Shown here: positions 35,899 through 46,323 of the stretch, piece after piece | Layout: every line of letters begins with the position of its first letter | How positions within the stretch are numbered: the stretch's first letter is position 1 | NCBI GenBank assembly: GCA_016987375.1 | Contig: PJRA01000313.1 | Coordinates: 1,929,992-1,993,991, forward strand | DNA: 64,000 bases | Reading direction: 5' to 3' | DNA from: Brachionus koreanus | Lineage: Eukaryota; Rotifera; Eurotatoria; Ploima; Brachionidae | Made by a program: the position numbers and the translations under genes | Notes under the pieces: generated by a model | The model's input: the letters and a program-made list of their open reading frames with translations, nothing else | Databases searched by the model: none | What the model was told of the DNA's origin: nothing

Positions 35899-38339
35899 TT
35901 TTTAATATTTATTTCAAAAGAATTATGATATCTTTTTAATTGTATTTTTTTTTCATAGTAATTTTTTTAATATTTAACCAGTGAAAAAATTGGAATTTTT
36001 TGTGATTTAATAGATTTTTTTTTACACAAAATATTTAAGTAAATAAATATATCATAACAAAATAATTTTTTTTATTAAATTTATAAGATAAATGATTTGA
36101 TTGAGATTAAGTTATTTTTATTTTTGAAATTAGAATAAATAAATTGCGCTAATGCTAAAAGAAACCAAAACTAAAAATAAATTATTGAAATGAAACGAAA
36201 TTGTTTCTTCAATAAAATGTGGCTAATAAAATGCTTAATTATAAAGCTTGTTAATATTTTTAAAATTAATTTTAAAATTGATTATTAAAAGACTCCATTT
36301 TAACACGTCATATCAATAATTTAGTTGTCATATGAAAAATATAATGAGCGTGATATCGATAAATCGTCTAATAAAATAATATTAAGTCAAATACAATTTT
36401 TATTTTGTCAAAGATATATTTATTTATAATGTATTAATTTAATTACAAAAAATAAATGTCACCTAAAAAGCAAAGTAAAAATAAAATAAAAATTTCATTT
36501 AACTACCACTTTGAAAAAACTTTAGTCACAAGTGCTGATCTTCATGTCTATCGTATTTAATTGAGTGGTACAGTGTAGATTGCAACGGAAAAAACTTTAA
36601 CAGAATAAACAATATCTATAGTATGCTTCTAAATAAAATTTTTGTACCAAATTGAACATTTTGAAGTACATAATTTCTATTTTACTAATTCTTATTATTT
36701 ATTAATTTTTATTTATTACATAAAACTATATTATATGACACAAACAATTATATATTTAAATTTTAATTTGACATTATATTTTCTAATTTATTTTTATATG
36801 ACGGTTTTGATTTTTTTCATACTTAAAAATTTAATTAAAATAAAAAATATATATATCAAAATTTTTCAATAAATTAATTGTTAACTTTTGTTTTTAAATT
36901 AAATTTAATCTAAAAAATAAAAAAATTGTCTCTGTTTATTCAGTAAAGGTTAGAAAAAACAACTTTAAAATTTGGAAACATGAATTCTAAAATACTATTG
37001 ATTGAATTTTTAAATTTAAAAACCGACTTAAAAATGATTTATGGAAACGGACATGTATTTAAATAAGTGTTGGTAGCCGTCAATGGCGATCATAGACCGC
37101 CAAAAATTCTATTTTTTTTTCTAAATCTAAATGATTTTTCTTATACTCAATTTTTTTACCAACCAAGTTGTCATATTTGAAATTTTTTAAAGGTTCGTTT
37201 TCATACCTGACAAAAAAATGGCCATTGGTGGCCAAATACAGTACTTTAACATGCATTGAAACATTTTACTCAAAAGACTTTTTTCAAATTAGTTTTTCAG
37301 ATTCATTTTATCATACCACTCTTTCGTCTATAAAGCATTCAACAAAAAAAAGAGAAGACAAATTTTTTTATGCAAACATTTTTGATTTAAAATAAATAAA
37401 TATTTATATTTCATTTGAGAAATGAACTAAAAATGTTTGATGTAGATAAAATTTTCCTTTTAATTTTATTATCTGATAAACATTGAGTAGCAAAAATAAC
37501 TAGGGCATAAAATGATTAAAATTCTATAAATCAATATTTAAACAACAGGGCAGTGGGTATTTATATTTGGAACTCATCCATGTTTATTTAAAGATTAAAC
37601 TGTAAAAATTTTGTTTGATCTAAGTAAGCTTCAAATTCCCTGAGAAGTATCCGTTTTATGTGTAAATATTATTATTAACAATAATCATTATATAATGAAG
37701 AAAATAATGAAAAATCTAGTCGATTAACATGAATTAATGAATTTAATATTTTTTGTATGTTTTTTATTTTTCCAAATTAATCATTAACACATTGAATTAT
37801 TTTTATCAATGGAAAATTTTATTGAATTTTGCTGAAACTTTTGTTTTATTTAATGGCTATAAACCTTATTTTTAATGAAAGCTTTTAGGTCAATTTCAAA
37901 AGTCATATTGCAATATCCAAGGGAAATTTAAACAAGTTTTGTTTATAAAAATAAATTGTTAAATTTTTTAAGTCATCATGAGTTTGATTTTTGTTTGTAA
38001 AGGTCATTTATGAACGAAAAATAATTTATCATCAAAGGGCTTCAGTTGATTTCAAATTTATGACATACATTTTAATATATTCACCTAAATAATTTTCCAA
38101 ATATAGTTCAATTCAACTTAAAGATAATAGGTTACCTGTTTAGATTGTTTTTATTTGCTCTCTAGAGACTAGCAAATAATGTTTCGATTGCAACTAACGT
38201 AAAATATTTCAAATATCGTATTCACACTTTTGACACAATTTTGGTATGATTATAATATTTCAACCAACTCAATCCTTTAAAACAAAAATATAAAGTTTTA
38301 TAATGAAAGACCCAGACACATCAATTAACCTAGTCTAAA
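35899..38339. other. 2.4-kb spacer with one weak exon-like stretch
   Basis: No supported gene. A plus-strand frame at about 37193-37395 opens after TTTTTTAAAG and codes KKWPLVAKYSTLTC...REDKFFYANIFDLK. An ATG stretch at 36979-37064 does not join to it in phase. GC-richer short blocks (GCCGTCAATGGCGATC at about 37076, TGGCCATTGGTGGCCA at about 37218) stand out. Confidence 0.35.
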
Positions 38340-41300
38340 ATGAGAAAATTGCATCAAATATTTTTTATTGTTTTATTTGAATTTTTGTTTAAACTTGTAA
38401 AATCAATTGATAATGTTCGCTATTCGCCATTTTCATCTCAATTCAATAACTTTTACGATTATGCTGATGCTGAATCTTACGGAGCTAATTTATTCAAAAA
38501 TTTGTACGAGCATCTAAATGCTATAAAAAATGACCAAAATAGTTGCAATAATATTCCGTTACCAAAAACTATCTTAAAGCAAAAATATTTTAACCCATCT
38601 TATGAATTACGAAAATACAAATATTGGTACCCACCAAACGATCATCAGTATATTCTTGTTTGGTCACAATTCGAAGCTTATCGTAATTCACTTTTTTTAA
38701 GCTACATGTTACAAAATGACAACGCTCACTTTCCTCCTGGTATGATTGAATTTTTTTCTTTGCTAAATGTTTCTACTTTAATTTTTTTTAAAGGATGGTT
38801 ATATCTATATTTGACTACAGCAGCACAGCTGCATTCAATGCAAACAATTGGTTTTAATAGTCATAAAATTTTCAAATCAATTAAAATTCCATTCGAAAGC
38901 AATGAAGTTTTCAAAGTAAATTGGTGGAACCATGGAACATTTCAAAAGTTTGAAAAGCCCTTCGCAATATATGCATCGTAATAAAATTTAGTTATTATTA
39001 TTTCTTAAATAGCATATTATCATATAGCTTTAAAATAACTTTTGTTTAAAAACAAAAATTGGGCATTAGTCTGATTTCTTTTAAAATTTATTTTTAATAG
39101 ACTTGTTAAACATTTTTATTTACTTAAAATATGAAAAAAAATTAAAGCGTGATGAAATTAATTTAAAATAAAAAAAAGAGACATGTCATTAAAGGAAAGC
39201 TATCAACATTTAAGCAGAACTTTGAAAAAAGCATAGATTAATTCTGTAAAGCTTCTATAAGATGCTTCAAATCATTGTTGTAAAAATTTTTGCTAATTCA
39301 ACTCTCTTGATCTGCATAGCTAAATAATAATATTTTTTTTAAATAAAAAAAAATATTCTAAATTTTTTTTAGTCAACCCAAACCAAGCAATCCAAAATTA
39401 GTTCGTGTGATTGACTTTGGAACAGGTGATTATTCCAATGACTATACAGGCCATGGATTTTTACCAGTTTACGTTTATGATAGACAAAAATATTTGTTAA
39501 ACAACACTTACGAATATGCAGGAAATTGGATGAAACCTTATCAAAATCAAAAATTTCAGCTAAGCAATGATAAAAATAAGCTGCCCATTTTGCCTGTATC
39601 AAATAAAATGGATAAAAATGAATATCACCAATTTAATGAAGAAAAATGGAATGAAAATAATAGGCCCAAAGTAACTAAATTGGAAGATTACTCTTCTTAT
39701 GTATTAGCAAATCAAAAAAAAATTCCAATTTATGACTGGGATCCACTAACTGATAGTCAACGAAAAAATTTACAAAATATACCTGACAGAAATTTACCAT
39801 ACAATTTTAATCAATGGTACATAGATACTATATCTGACAATGCTTATCAGGAAGTAAAACAATCAGCCGCAGAAAATCCATTCAATTCAAGAGACATTAA
39901 ATTTATTGATAGTTATAGATATGCAGGAGTTTGGTGGAAAAATGAAAGCCATTTTCTAGGAAATAAAGAAGAGTACTTGATAAAAAATTAAATAAAAATT
40001 TTTTAATTTCTAATTTTGAAATTTTTATTTAGATATGTATTTAGAATTAAACCAGAAGAAAGTTTTTATCGTTTTAATGGAGTAAAACAAGAAGAAGCCA
40101 CCAGTTGGACCCCACCATATTATTGGTGTGTCGATCCATCACATTGGATGGTAACAGTTAAAGCACCGATTTGGGCTGACAACGATTTTCAATACAAAAA
40201 CAAGCATTTTTTTTCAAATGACGTAAATAGATTTGTTGGTTTAGCAGAATTAGTTCTAAACTATGAAGAAACAGATATAAATCAATGTCCTGGAGATCGA
40301 TTATTAAATGCATTTTCAAGTACTTCACTATGTGATACCACTTCAAATTGTTTACCGCAGCCTAATTTCGGTCTTAAACCTGGTGGATATGAATGTGAAT
40401 GTATTAGTGGCTTTTCTTATCCAGTCAATATCCAAGGTCCATATAAAGGAATTGACCTTCCCAATAGACCATTTCTCAATCCACTATGTGAAAAGAGTGA
40501 AGGTCTCCTTCAATATCCCAATTGGATTAGTAGAAATTATGTCGAAAAGCAAGTTTACACTGAGGACATTTCATCTTTCAATCATAATTTTAAAAGAGAC
40601 TTAGACTTCTATAGAAATAAACAAAAAAGATCAAAAAGATTTATAGACAGAAGAAATAATTTCGAAAAGCTCAGAGATTCAATTTTTATTGATAAAAACT
40701 TTTTTGATCGAAGATGTAGCTCTTTATCTTTTCATGATATTGTGTATCTAAATGATGATGATGAACGATTTACAACTAATCTGAGGTAATAAAAAAATGA
40801 GTGTTTTCAAATCATATAAAATATATTCTTTAAAATTTATATTTTGATCGATAAAAAAACATTAGTTAGAATTTTTCTTTTTGAAATTTTAAAAGTCTTG
40901 AACCATTTATGATTAAAAGCAAGTTTAGAAGATTTTCTTGTATCTTAAATTTTCATTTATAAAAATTCTTTTTTGAATATATAATTTACAAAATTTTTAA
41001 ATGTTTTTTTTAGAAACCATGCAAATCAAGCATTCAAGCCGCAAATGGCCCAAGCTTTGCGCATATCTCATATTTTGTCTTCTTATCTTCAACTTCATTC
41101 TCCATTTAGCACATCATCAATAAATTCACAGACTGAATTTGGTCATTTAAAGAATGTAGAAGACCTAAAACCAGATCCTCAACTGGATGAATCGATTATT
41201 ATTGGTGAAATAATATCTACTTTAATATCCAACTATCCTATTCAAGAAGTTAATGTATTCTTTAACGGCAGTGAATTTGAAAAACAAAAATTGTTCTCTA

Positions 41301-42298
41301 GTCAAAATACTCTGTCTTTCGGACTGAGTGCTATTCGTTCGGATATTGAATTAATATTGAACAGATCAAATGATGATTCACATATTAAAAAATCTTGGTA
41401 TATGGACTCAATTAAACGATTTAGATATTCTGGTCAGACAAAATTTGGTGGTCCATATGCTACTGAAGAAGAAAAGCAATTTTTTGAATCATCAGGACCT
41501 TTCGACAATGGTTTGTTTGGTGAAACTTTTAAATTTGATCGTTTTGGAATCGAAATGAATATTAGAAAAACTTTTGATGGTTTAAACGGGAATGTTGAAA
41601 TATCCCCTAAATACTACGATGCAGCCTCAACTGGAGTTTGGTTTGGACCTTATTTTGATTGTCAAAAGCGATACATGAAAACTAAAACTACACTAAGAAT
41701 GTTGTTTAGTGTTCCTATAATTATGGCAATGAACAAAGATCCAATGTAAAAATAAATATATTAAAAAAAAGAATCGATTTATAATTTCTAATTTTTAGAG
41801 GCTTTGTATCAGTAGTCGTTGGTTCCGATTTAAAATGGTGGAAAATAAATCCTTGTGAAACTTCAAATCAGCCTAATATGTTTCAGAACATTCATAAATG
41901 TGATTTAGAAACGACAATTGTAATTATTTTATTTCAAGTTTGATTTTGAATTATTCTTTTATTTTTATTTTTAGTGTCAGGACCAAAATGTTCCAGAATT
42001 AGAGAGTGGATTTTATTTATCATCTTATAAGTGCATTTGTAAAGAAAATTACGATTTTCCGTTTATAGATTATGGTTCAAGTTATTTTGAGGGTGCTACC
42101 ATGGAAAGAGAATATGACAAAAAAATGAAAGGAATGCCAAATATATTTGATAGATTGAAGTGTAGGCCAAAAATGGATCCAGTATCTTTCCGTAATGGTT
42201 ATCTTGCATCTAAATCTTTTCTTAATATATCATCAAATTATTTTTTAATTTTCAACTTAATATTTCAATTGTATTTTTTGTTAGATTTTAATTTTTAG
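38340..42298 (+). CDS. GPR158/GPR179-like ectodomain protein without 7TM
   Basis: Seven exons: 38340..38739, 38794..38977, 39373..39972, 40033..40785, 41014..41745, 41799..41919, 41975..42298; 1037 aa. Signal peptide at 1-22 (HQIFFIVLFEFLFKLVKS). The body resembles the extracellular part of orphan class C receptors GPR158/GPR179: a Cache-like region with SYRYAGVWWKN and PPYYWCVDPSHWMV, then a Cys-rich EGF-like piece (SNCLPQPNFGLKPGGYECEC). The second half repeats the scheme: FRYSGQTKFGGPYA, TGVWFGPYFDC, FVSVVVGSDLKWW, then CDLETTICQD and SSYKCICKENYDF. The protein ends in a hydrophobic tail (YFLIFNLIFQLYFLL) after NISSN, like a GPI signal or a single anchor. No seven-helix region is present and the next gene starts 476 nt on. 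Intron 1 (54 nt) is in frame. Family assignment is by pattern, not alignment; in vertebrates this ectodomain binds glycine and glypican. Confidence 0.7.
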
Positions 42299-42589
42299 TT
42301 TAATCGATGTAAAAAGAATAAATATACAATAGCTATAAGCTATATTTGATGTCCTATATCCTAGTTTAAAGGATAAATTTTAAAATTTTAAAAATTGTTT
42401 CTTTTTTTTTCTTAAATTTTTTTAATATTATAGCATTAATTAAAGTCTGAAGTCATTTACAAGCTTACAATTATATAAATTTGATAAATTTAAAAAGCAT
42501 AGCTAGGTTACTTTGAAAGTCACTTTTTCACTATTTTTATCAAATGACTAAATAATTTATATATGTTTTTTTGAATTGATAAAAACAAT

Positions 42590-42672
42590 TGCCAGGGATG
42601 GGGATCGAACCCATGCTCACATTCGTGAATTGGATCTTAAGTCCAACGCCTTAACCACTCGGCCACCCGGGC
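42590..42672 (-). tRNA. trnL-UAA: tRNA-Leu (anticodon UAA)
   Basis: An 83-nt class II tRNA. Reading the minus strand: acceptor GCCCGGG...CCCTGGC plus discriminator A (one C-U mismatch at pair 4), A box TGGCCGAGTGG, anticodon stem TTGGA/TCCAA around loop CTTAAGA, long variable arm TTCAC-GAAT-GTGAG, T arm ATGGG-TTCGATC-CCCAT with B box GGTTCGATCC. No intron. The acceptor mismatch may be tolerated or hint at decay. Confidence 0.92.
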
Positions 42673-42774
42673 TCTTAATTTCTATGCTAAGTAAATTTTA
42701 ATCTAATTCTACACTTATTAAAAAAAGCATGAAAAAATAATTAATTTATAATAAAAATTTGAAAAACACTAAAA

Positions 42775-44351
42775 ATGCTGAAAAAATGTCCAATTTTAAA
42801 AAGTTCTAAAATTTTCTCGATTCATTCGCATCTTTATTCAATAGATAAAAATGATTTGAAGGTTGAAAATAAAGTTGAAAATAAAACCAAATATCAATAC
42901 ATAGGTATTCTTTAAAAAACGAATTCCAATACTTATTTTTTGTATTATTTTCAGGACCTAAAGAATTCTATATTCAAAGTTTTTTGCTGAAAAATAAACT
43001 TTTAAATGATAATGACGTAACAAAATATTACAGTGAATTAAAGTATTTCGAAAGAGAGCATAAATTTTTTGAGAAATTTTCAGACTCCGTTGATTTTAGA
43101 GGATATCCTCAAAATGAACGCTTACACAAGAAACATGAATTCTATTTAAATGAACCTAAGAGAGTTCATTATTCCTACGATCTAAGGTTATTCGAGCACT
43201 TGGTAAAAAAAGAGATGAAAGATAAAAAAAAAGCCGACAGATTGGAAAAAAAAAAGCAAAAGAAGATTAAGAAAAATTCTATTAAAGGTGAAAATGGTGA
43301 TAAAAAGCCGGAAATTATTGCTGAGCAATCAAATAAGCCTGATATTCCCGAAGAAAAAAAAGAAGAAATTCCAAATCATGAATTTAAAATGGACGAAAGA
43401 TTTAGTAAACTTTTGGAAACAAAAATCAAATCAAAAAACTTAATTGACGAAAATAAACAACCCAAAATAATCAAGGAAGAAGACCAAAAACTCAGAATTT
43501 TATTAGAAAAACAAGAATTGGTTGACAGAAAATCAAAAATCAATAAATATGTCAAATTTCTTAATAATTATCCTATTGATGATAAATTTCTTTTAAAAAA
43601 TCTAAGCAAAGTTCCATTTTTACCTGAAAAAATGATACTTGCCAATAAAGAAATGTTTTCTCAATTAGAAATTCAGCTATCAAAGGCAAAACTTTTTCAA
43701 GAATCGAAAGAAATCAACTCAAGTAAACTAATTCCATCCATATCAAACATCATTCAATTAGCATATCCATTGAGTGAAAATTTACTAAAATGGAAAATAG
43801 AAAAAGCACAAGCATTTGGTCTTGAAGGTTTTTATATTTATTCACAAAAAATTAAAAGTGAGGGTCAGCAATTTCATCAATATGTTGAAAATCGACTGTT
43901 GAATAAACCAGCAAACAAATATGATAAAAATTTAGATGCTCTTGATCCGATTTTCGAAAACATTAAAGCTGTATTGTTAACAGAAGCGGCAGTGCAGCAT
44001 TCAAATCTATTTTACCAAGGCCGGATTGACTGCTTGGCTTATTATAAAGACGAGCTGTGCCTAATTGATTGGAAAACTAGCGAAAAAAGCAAGCCTGAAA
44101 TAAGAGATTTATTTGATTTACCTATTCAAATATCGGCATACATTGCGGCATTTCTAAGCGATCCTAGATACGAAGAATTGAAAAAAACTCATCATATAAA
44201 AAAAGGACTTCTTATAAATTTTAATAAAACAAATGGGGACGTAAATCTTCATTTTATTAATTATCAGTTGAGTGAATTTTATTGGTACAAATGGCTAAAC
44301 TATTTAAGAGATTTTTGGCTTCACATAATTAAAAATAAATCAGAAAAATAA
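42775..44351 (+). CDS. MGME1: Mitochondrial genome maintenance exonuclease 1
   Basis: Two exons, 42775..42904 and 42955..44351 (50-nt intron, phase 1), 508 aa. MGME1 is a PD-(D/E)XK single-strand exonuclease that trims flaps during mitochondrial DNA replication. Seen: a short basic Ser/Ile/Lys leader (MLKKCPILKSSKIFSIHSHL) suited to mitochondrial import; a lysine-rich low-complexity stretch about 125-180 that makes the protein longer than human (344 aa); then the nuclease domain about 300-505 with EGQQFHQYVE, EAAVQHSNLFYQGRIDCLA (metal Asp), the signature LIDWKTSEKSKP (D and K catalytic), FDLPIQISAYIAAF and YWYKWLNYLRDFW. All catalytic residues are intact. The intron splits the leader from the body. 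Confidence 0.92.
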
Positions 44352-45018
44352 ATTTTTTTAAAAACTTATGATCAAATAAAACAATTTTAAAAAAAGTAAA
44401 CTTTTTGCCCGAAATCGAAAATTGATAAATTTAATAAATTTCATAAAAGCTAGATTTTTCTCAATTAATTAATACTTTTTGGAATTAAAAAAAAAAAAAA
44501 TTACAAAAATTACATTACAAACTCGGCATAAAATTCAGTTATGAAGATTAAACCATAGTTCTGGTTTTATGATTTTGCATGATTTGCTTGATGTTTGAAA
44601 AAAGCTTCTACATTAAATTTTAATTATTTTATTTCGATTTGCGTCAAAAATAGGATTTTAAGATTGTTAAAATGACTTTTATCTTTTTATAAGTAATTTT
44701 TAACAAAAATTGAAAAAAAAATATTCTAAATTTAAATATTTTTTATTTAATAAGTATAATAAAGGATATACCTTTGACTTTCCAGGCCATATTTGGTTAC
44801 ACTTACAAGAACTATGGATTTAATAAGACATTAGGGAAAGCAAAATTGACGAAAGAAAAGAGCTAGAAACAAAAAGCATTTTGCTTAGAAAATTAAAACC
44901 AAAGCGTCAGTACAAGTAATCAAACTATCAACCTAGGCCAAACTATTCATTCTTTTTTCTTCTTATTCATTTAATCATTTAATTCAACTAAATAGAAATA
45001 TATATAAAATAATTCATA
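44352..45018. other. Spacer before the mariner element
   Basis: AT-rich MGME1 3' flank. No gene seen. Ends with the TA target dinucleotide at 45017-45018. Confidence 0.6.
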
Positions 45019-45048
45019 ACGGGTGATGCATAAGTAAATGGACAAAAG
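45019..45048 (+). repeat. Left terminal inverted repeat
   Basis: ACGGGTGATGCATAAGTAAA then TGGACAAAAG. Pairs with 46293-46321 with one mismatch. A perfect 9-bp hairpin (CCTGATCAT-GCAA-ATGATCAGG) follows at 45062-45083. Confidence 0.9.
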
Positions 45049-45155
45049 TTAAGTTAAATTGCCTGATCATGCAAATGATCAGGGGATCATATATATATTT
45101 ATTTTTATAAACTACTAATCATTAGCTATAATATTGCAAAAAATTTTTTTTTAAA

Positions 45156-46224
45156 ATGGGACTTTCTGTGACTGAACGAGAGAATTTTCGAAAAGCCTTC
45201 AAAAATATGATTTCAAAAATGAAAAAATCTGACCTTGTGGTGCACTTTACAAAGCAAGGAATCGCTCGAAGTACAATATAATACCATCAACCGTATTTAA
45301 AATGGAGGGCCGACAAAGGACAACTAGAGAACCAGTCGTCCAACCACCTGGACAACTAAAAAGAAGAAAAAACTGAACGTTGACAGATAATCGAACTGGA
45401 GTGAGTCAAAGACGTCTAGCTAGGAAATTTGGTGTCCACCAAAGAACAATTGGTCGACAGTTAAAAAAAATGGGTATTTCATTTCGAAAACGTGAAAAAA
45501 CGCCAAAATATAGTGCCGTGAAAGCAAAGCACTTGATCGCAAAACTTTCAAATTTGCTATATCGCTCACCATGTTCACTTATTTTAGACGACGAAAAATA
45601 CTTTACTTTTGCAGCGACAACATGTCGGGAAAGCCAGATATTACACAAATGACAGGTCTTCTTGTCCGGACATTGTTCGCTTTGCTGGAAAAGAGAAGTT
45701 TCCAAAGAAGGTGTTGGTTTGGATTGCCATATCCGATCGAGGAATGTCCAAGCCACTTTTTCGACCATAAAAGCCGGTCGCCATCAATTCCGATATTTAT
45801 ATCGACGAATGCTTGAATAAACGACTTCTCCCATTCATACATAAGTATAATCGAGACTTTGACTATGTTTTTTGGCCTCACTTAACATCTGCTCACTATT
45901 TAATCAAATGCCCTACATGGATGGACGAAAACGTAAATCAAGCCAGCGACATCAACCTAAGCCAAAGACATCAACCCACCAAATGTTCCTCAAGCACGTC
46001 CAATTGAAAATTTTTGGGGTTGTTTAAGTGAGAAAGTATACGAGGGAGGTTGGCAACGAGCTTCAACTGAGCAGCAGCTGATTAGCCGCATTGAGTTGAA
46101 GTTGAAGGAATTTGACTTAAATTTTGTTAAATCCCTTATGGTGGGGGTCAAAGCAAAGCTCAGAAAAATTGGCCACGATGGAGTTTTTTCTTTATTTAAA
46201 AATCTTAATTCTATTAAAAAATAA
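45156..46224 (+). pseudogene. Tc1/mariner transposase pseudogene
   Basis: Begins MGLSVTERENFRKAFKN with a helix-turn-helix, then is shifted after ARSTI (near 45280). The frame resumes from about 45380 with a second HTH (GVSQRRLARKFGVHQRTIGR) and SPCSLILDDEKYFTF, which holds the first catalytic Asp. Further shifts occur near 45610-45660 and 45720-45830. The second catalytic position reads FWPHLTSAHY where the family has D, so it is mutated to His. The end (ARPIENFWG, EKVYEGGWQRASTEQQLIS, KLRKIGHDGVFSLFKNL) is in another frame and stops at 46224. At least three frame breaks plus the lost Asp mean no active enzyme. Confidence 0.9.
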
Positions 46225-46292
46225 ATTCTTTACCCTATACAATAATCCATAGCTTAATATCATTTTTAATTTTTGAGATATTCGCTTTTAAT

Positions 46293-46321
46293 TTTTGTCC
46301 ATTTACTTATGCCTCACCCGT
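46293..46321 (-). repeat. Right terminal inverted repeat
   Basis: TTTTTGTCCATTTACTTATG then CCTCACCCGT, followed by TA at 46322-46323. Reverse complement of the left end with a single difference. Confidence 0.9.
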
Positions 46322-46323
46322 TA

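Larger units (their letters stand above)
45019..46321 (+). mobile_element. Tc1/mariner-family DNA transposon, degenerate copy
   Basis: A 1303-bp element bounded by inverted repeats of about 28 bp (left ACGGGTGATGCATAAGTAAA..., right end the reverse complement with one difference, T/G) and flanked on both sides by TA, the normal target duplication. Inside is a broken transposase in the same orientation. Size, TIRs and TA target fit the family. The ends look intact enough to be mobilised in trans. Confidence 0.92.

Noticed and set aside
36642..36872. 76-codon plus-strand frame
   Set aside because: Tyr/Phe/Ile/Leu-only composition of plain AT sequence, no context.
37193..37395. Plus-strand exon-like frame KKWPLVAKYSTL...
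   Set aside because: No upstream exon joins in phase and codon bias is neutral; mentioned only in the spacer entry.
45406..45881. Minus-strand frames of 120 and 92 codons in the mariner element
   Set aside because: Antisense to the transposase remnant, which is recognised on the plus strand.
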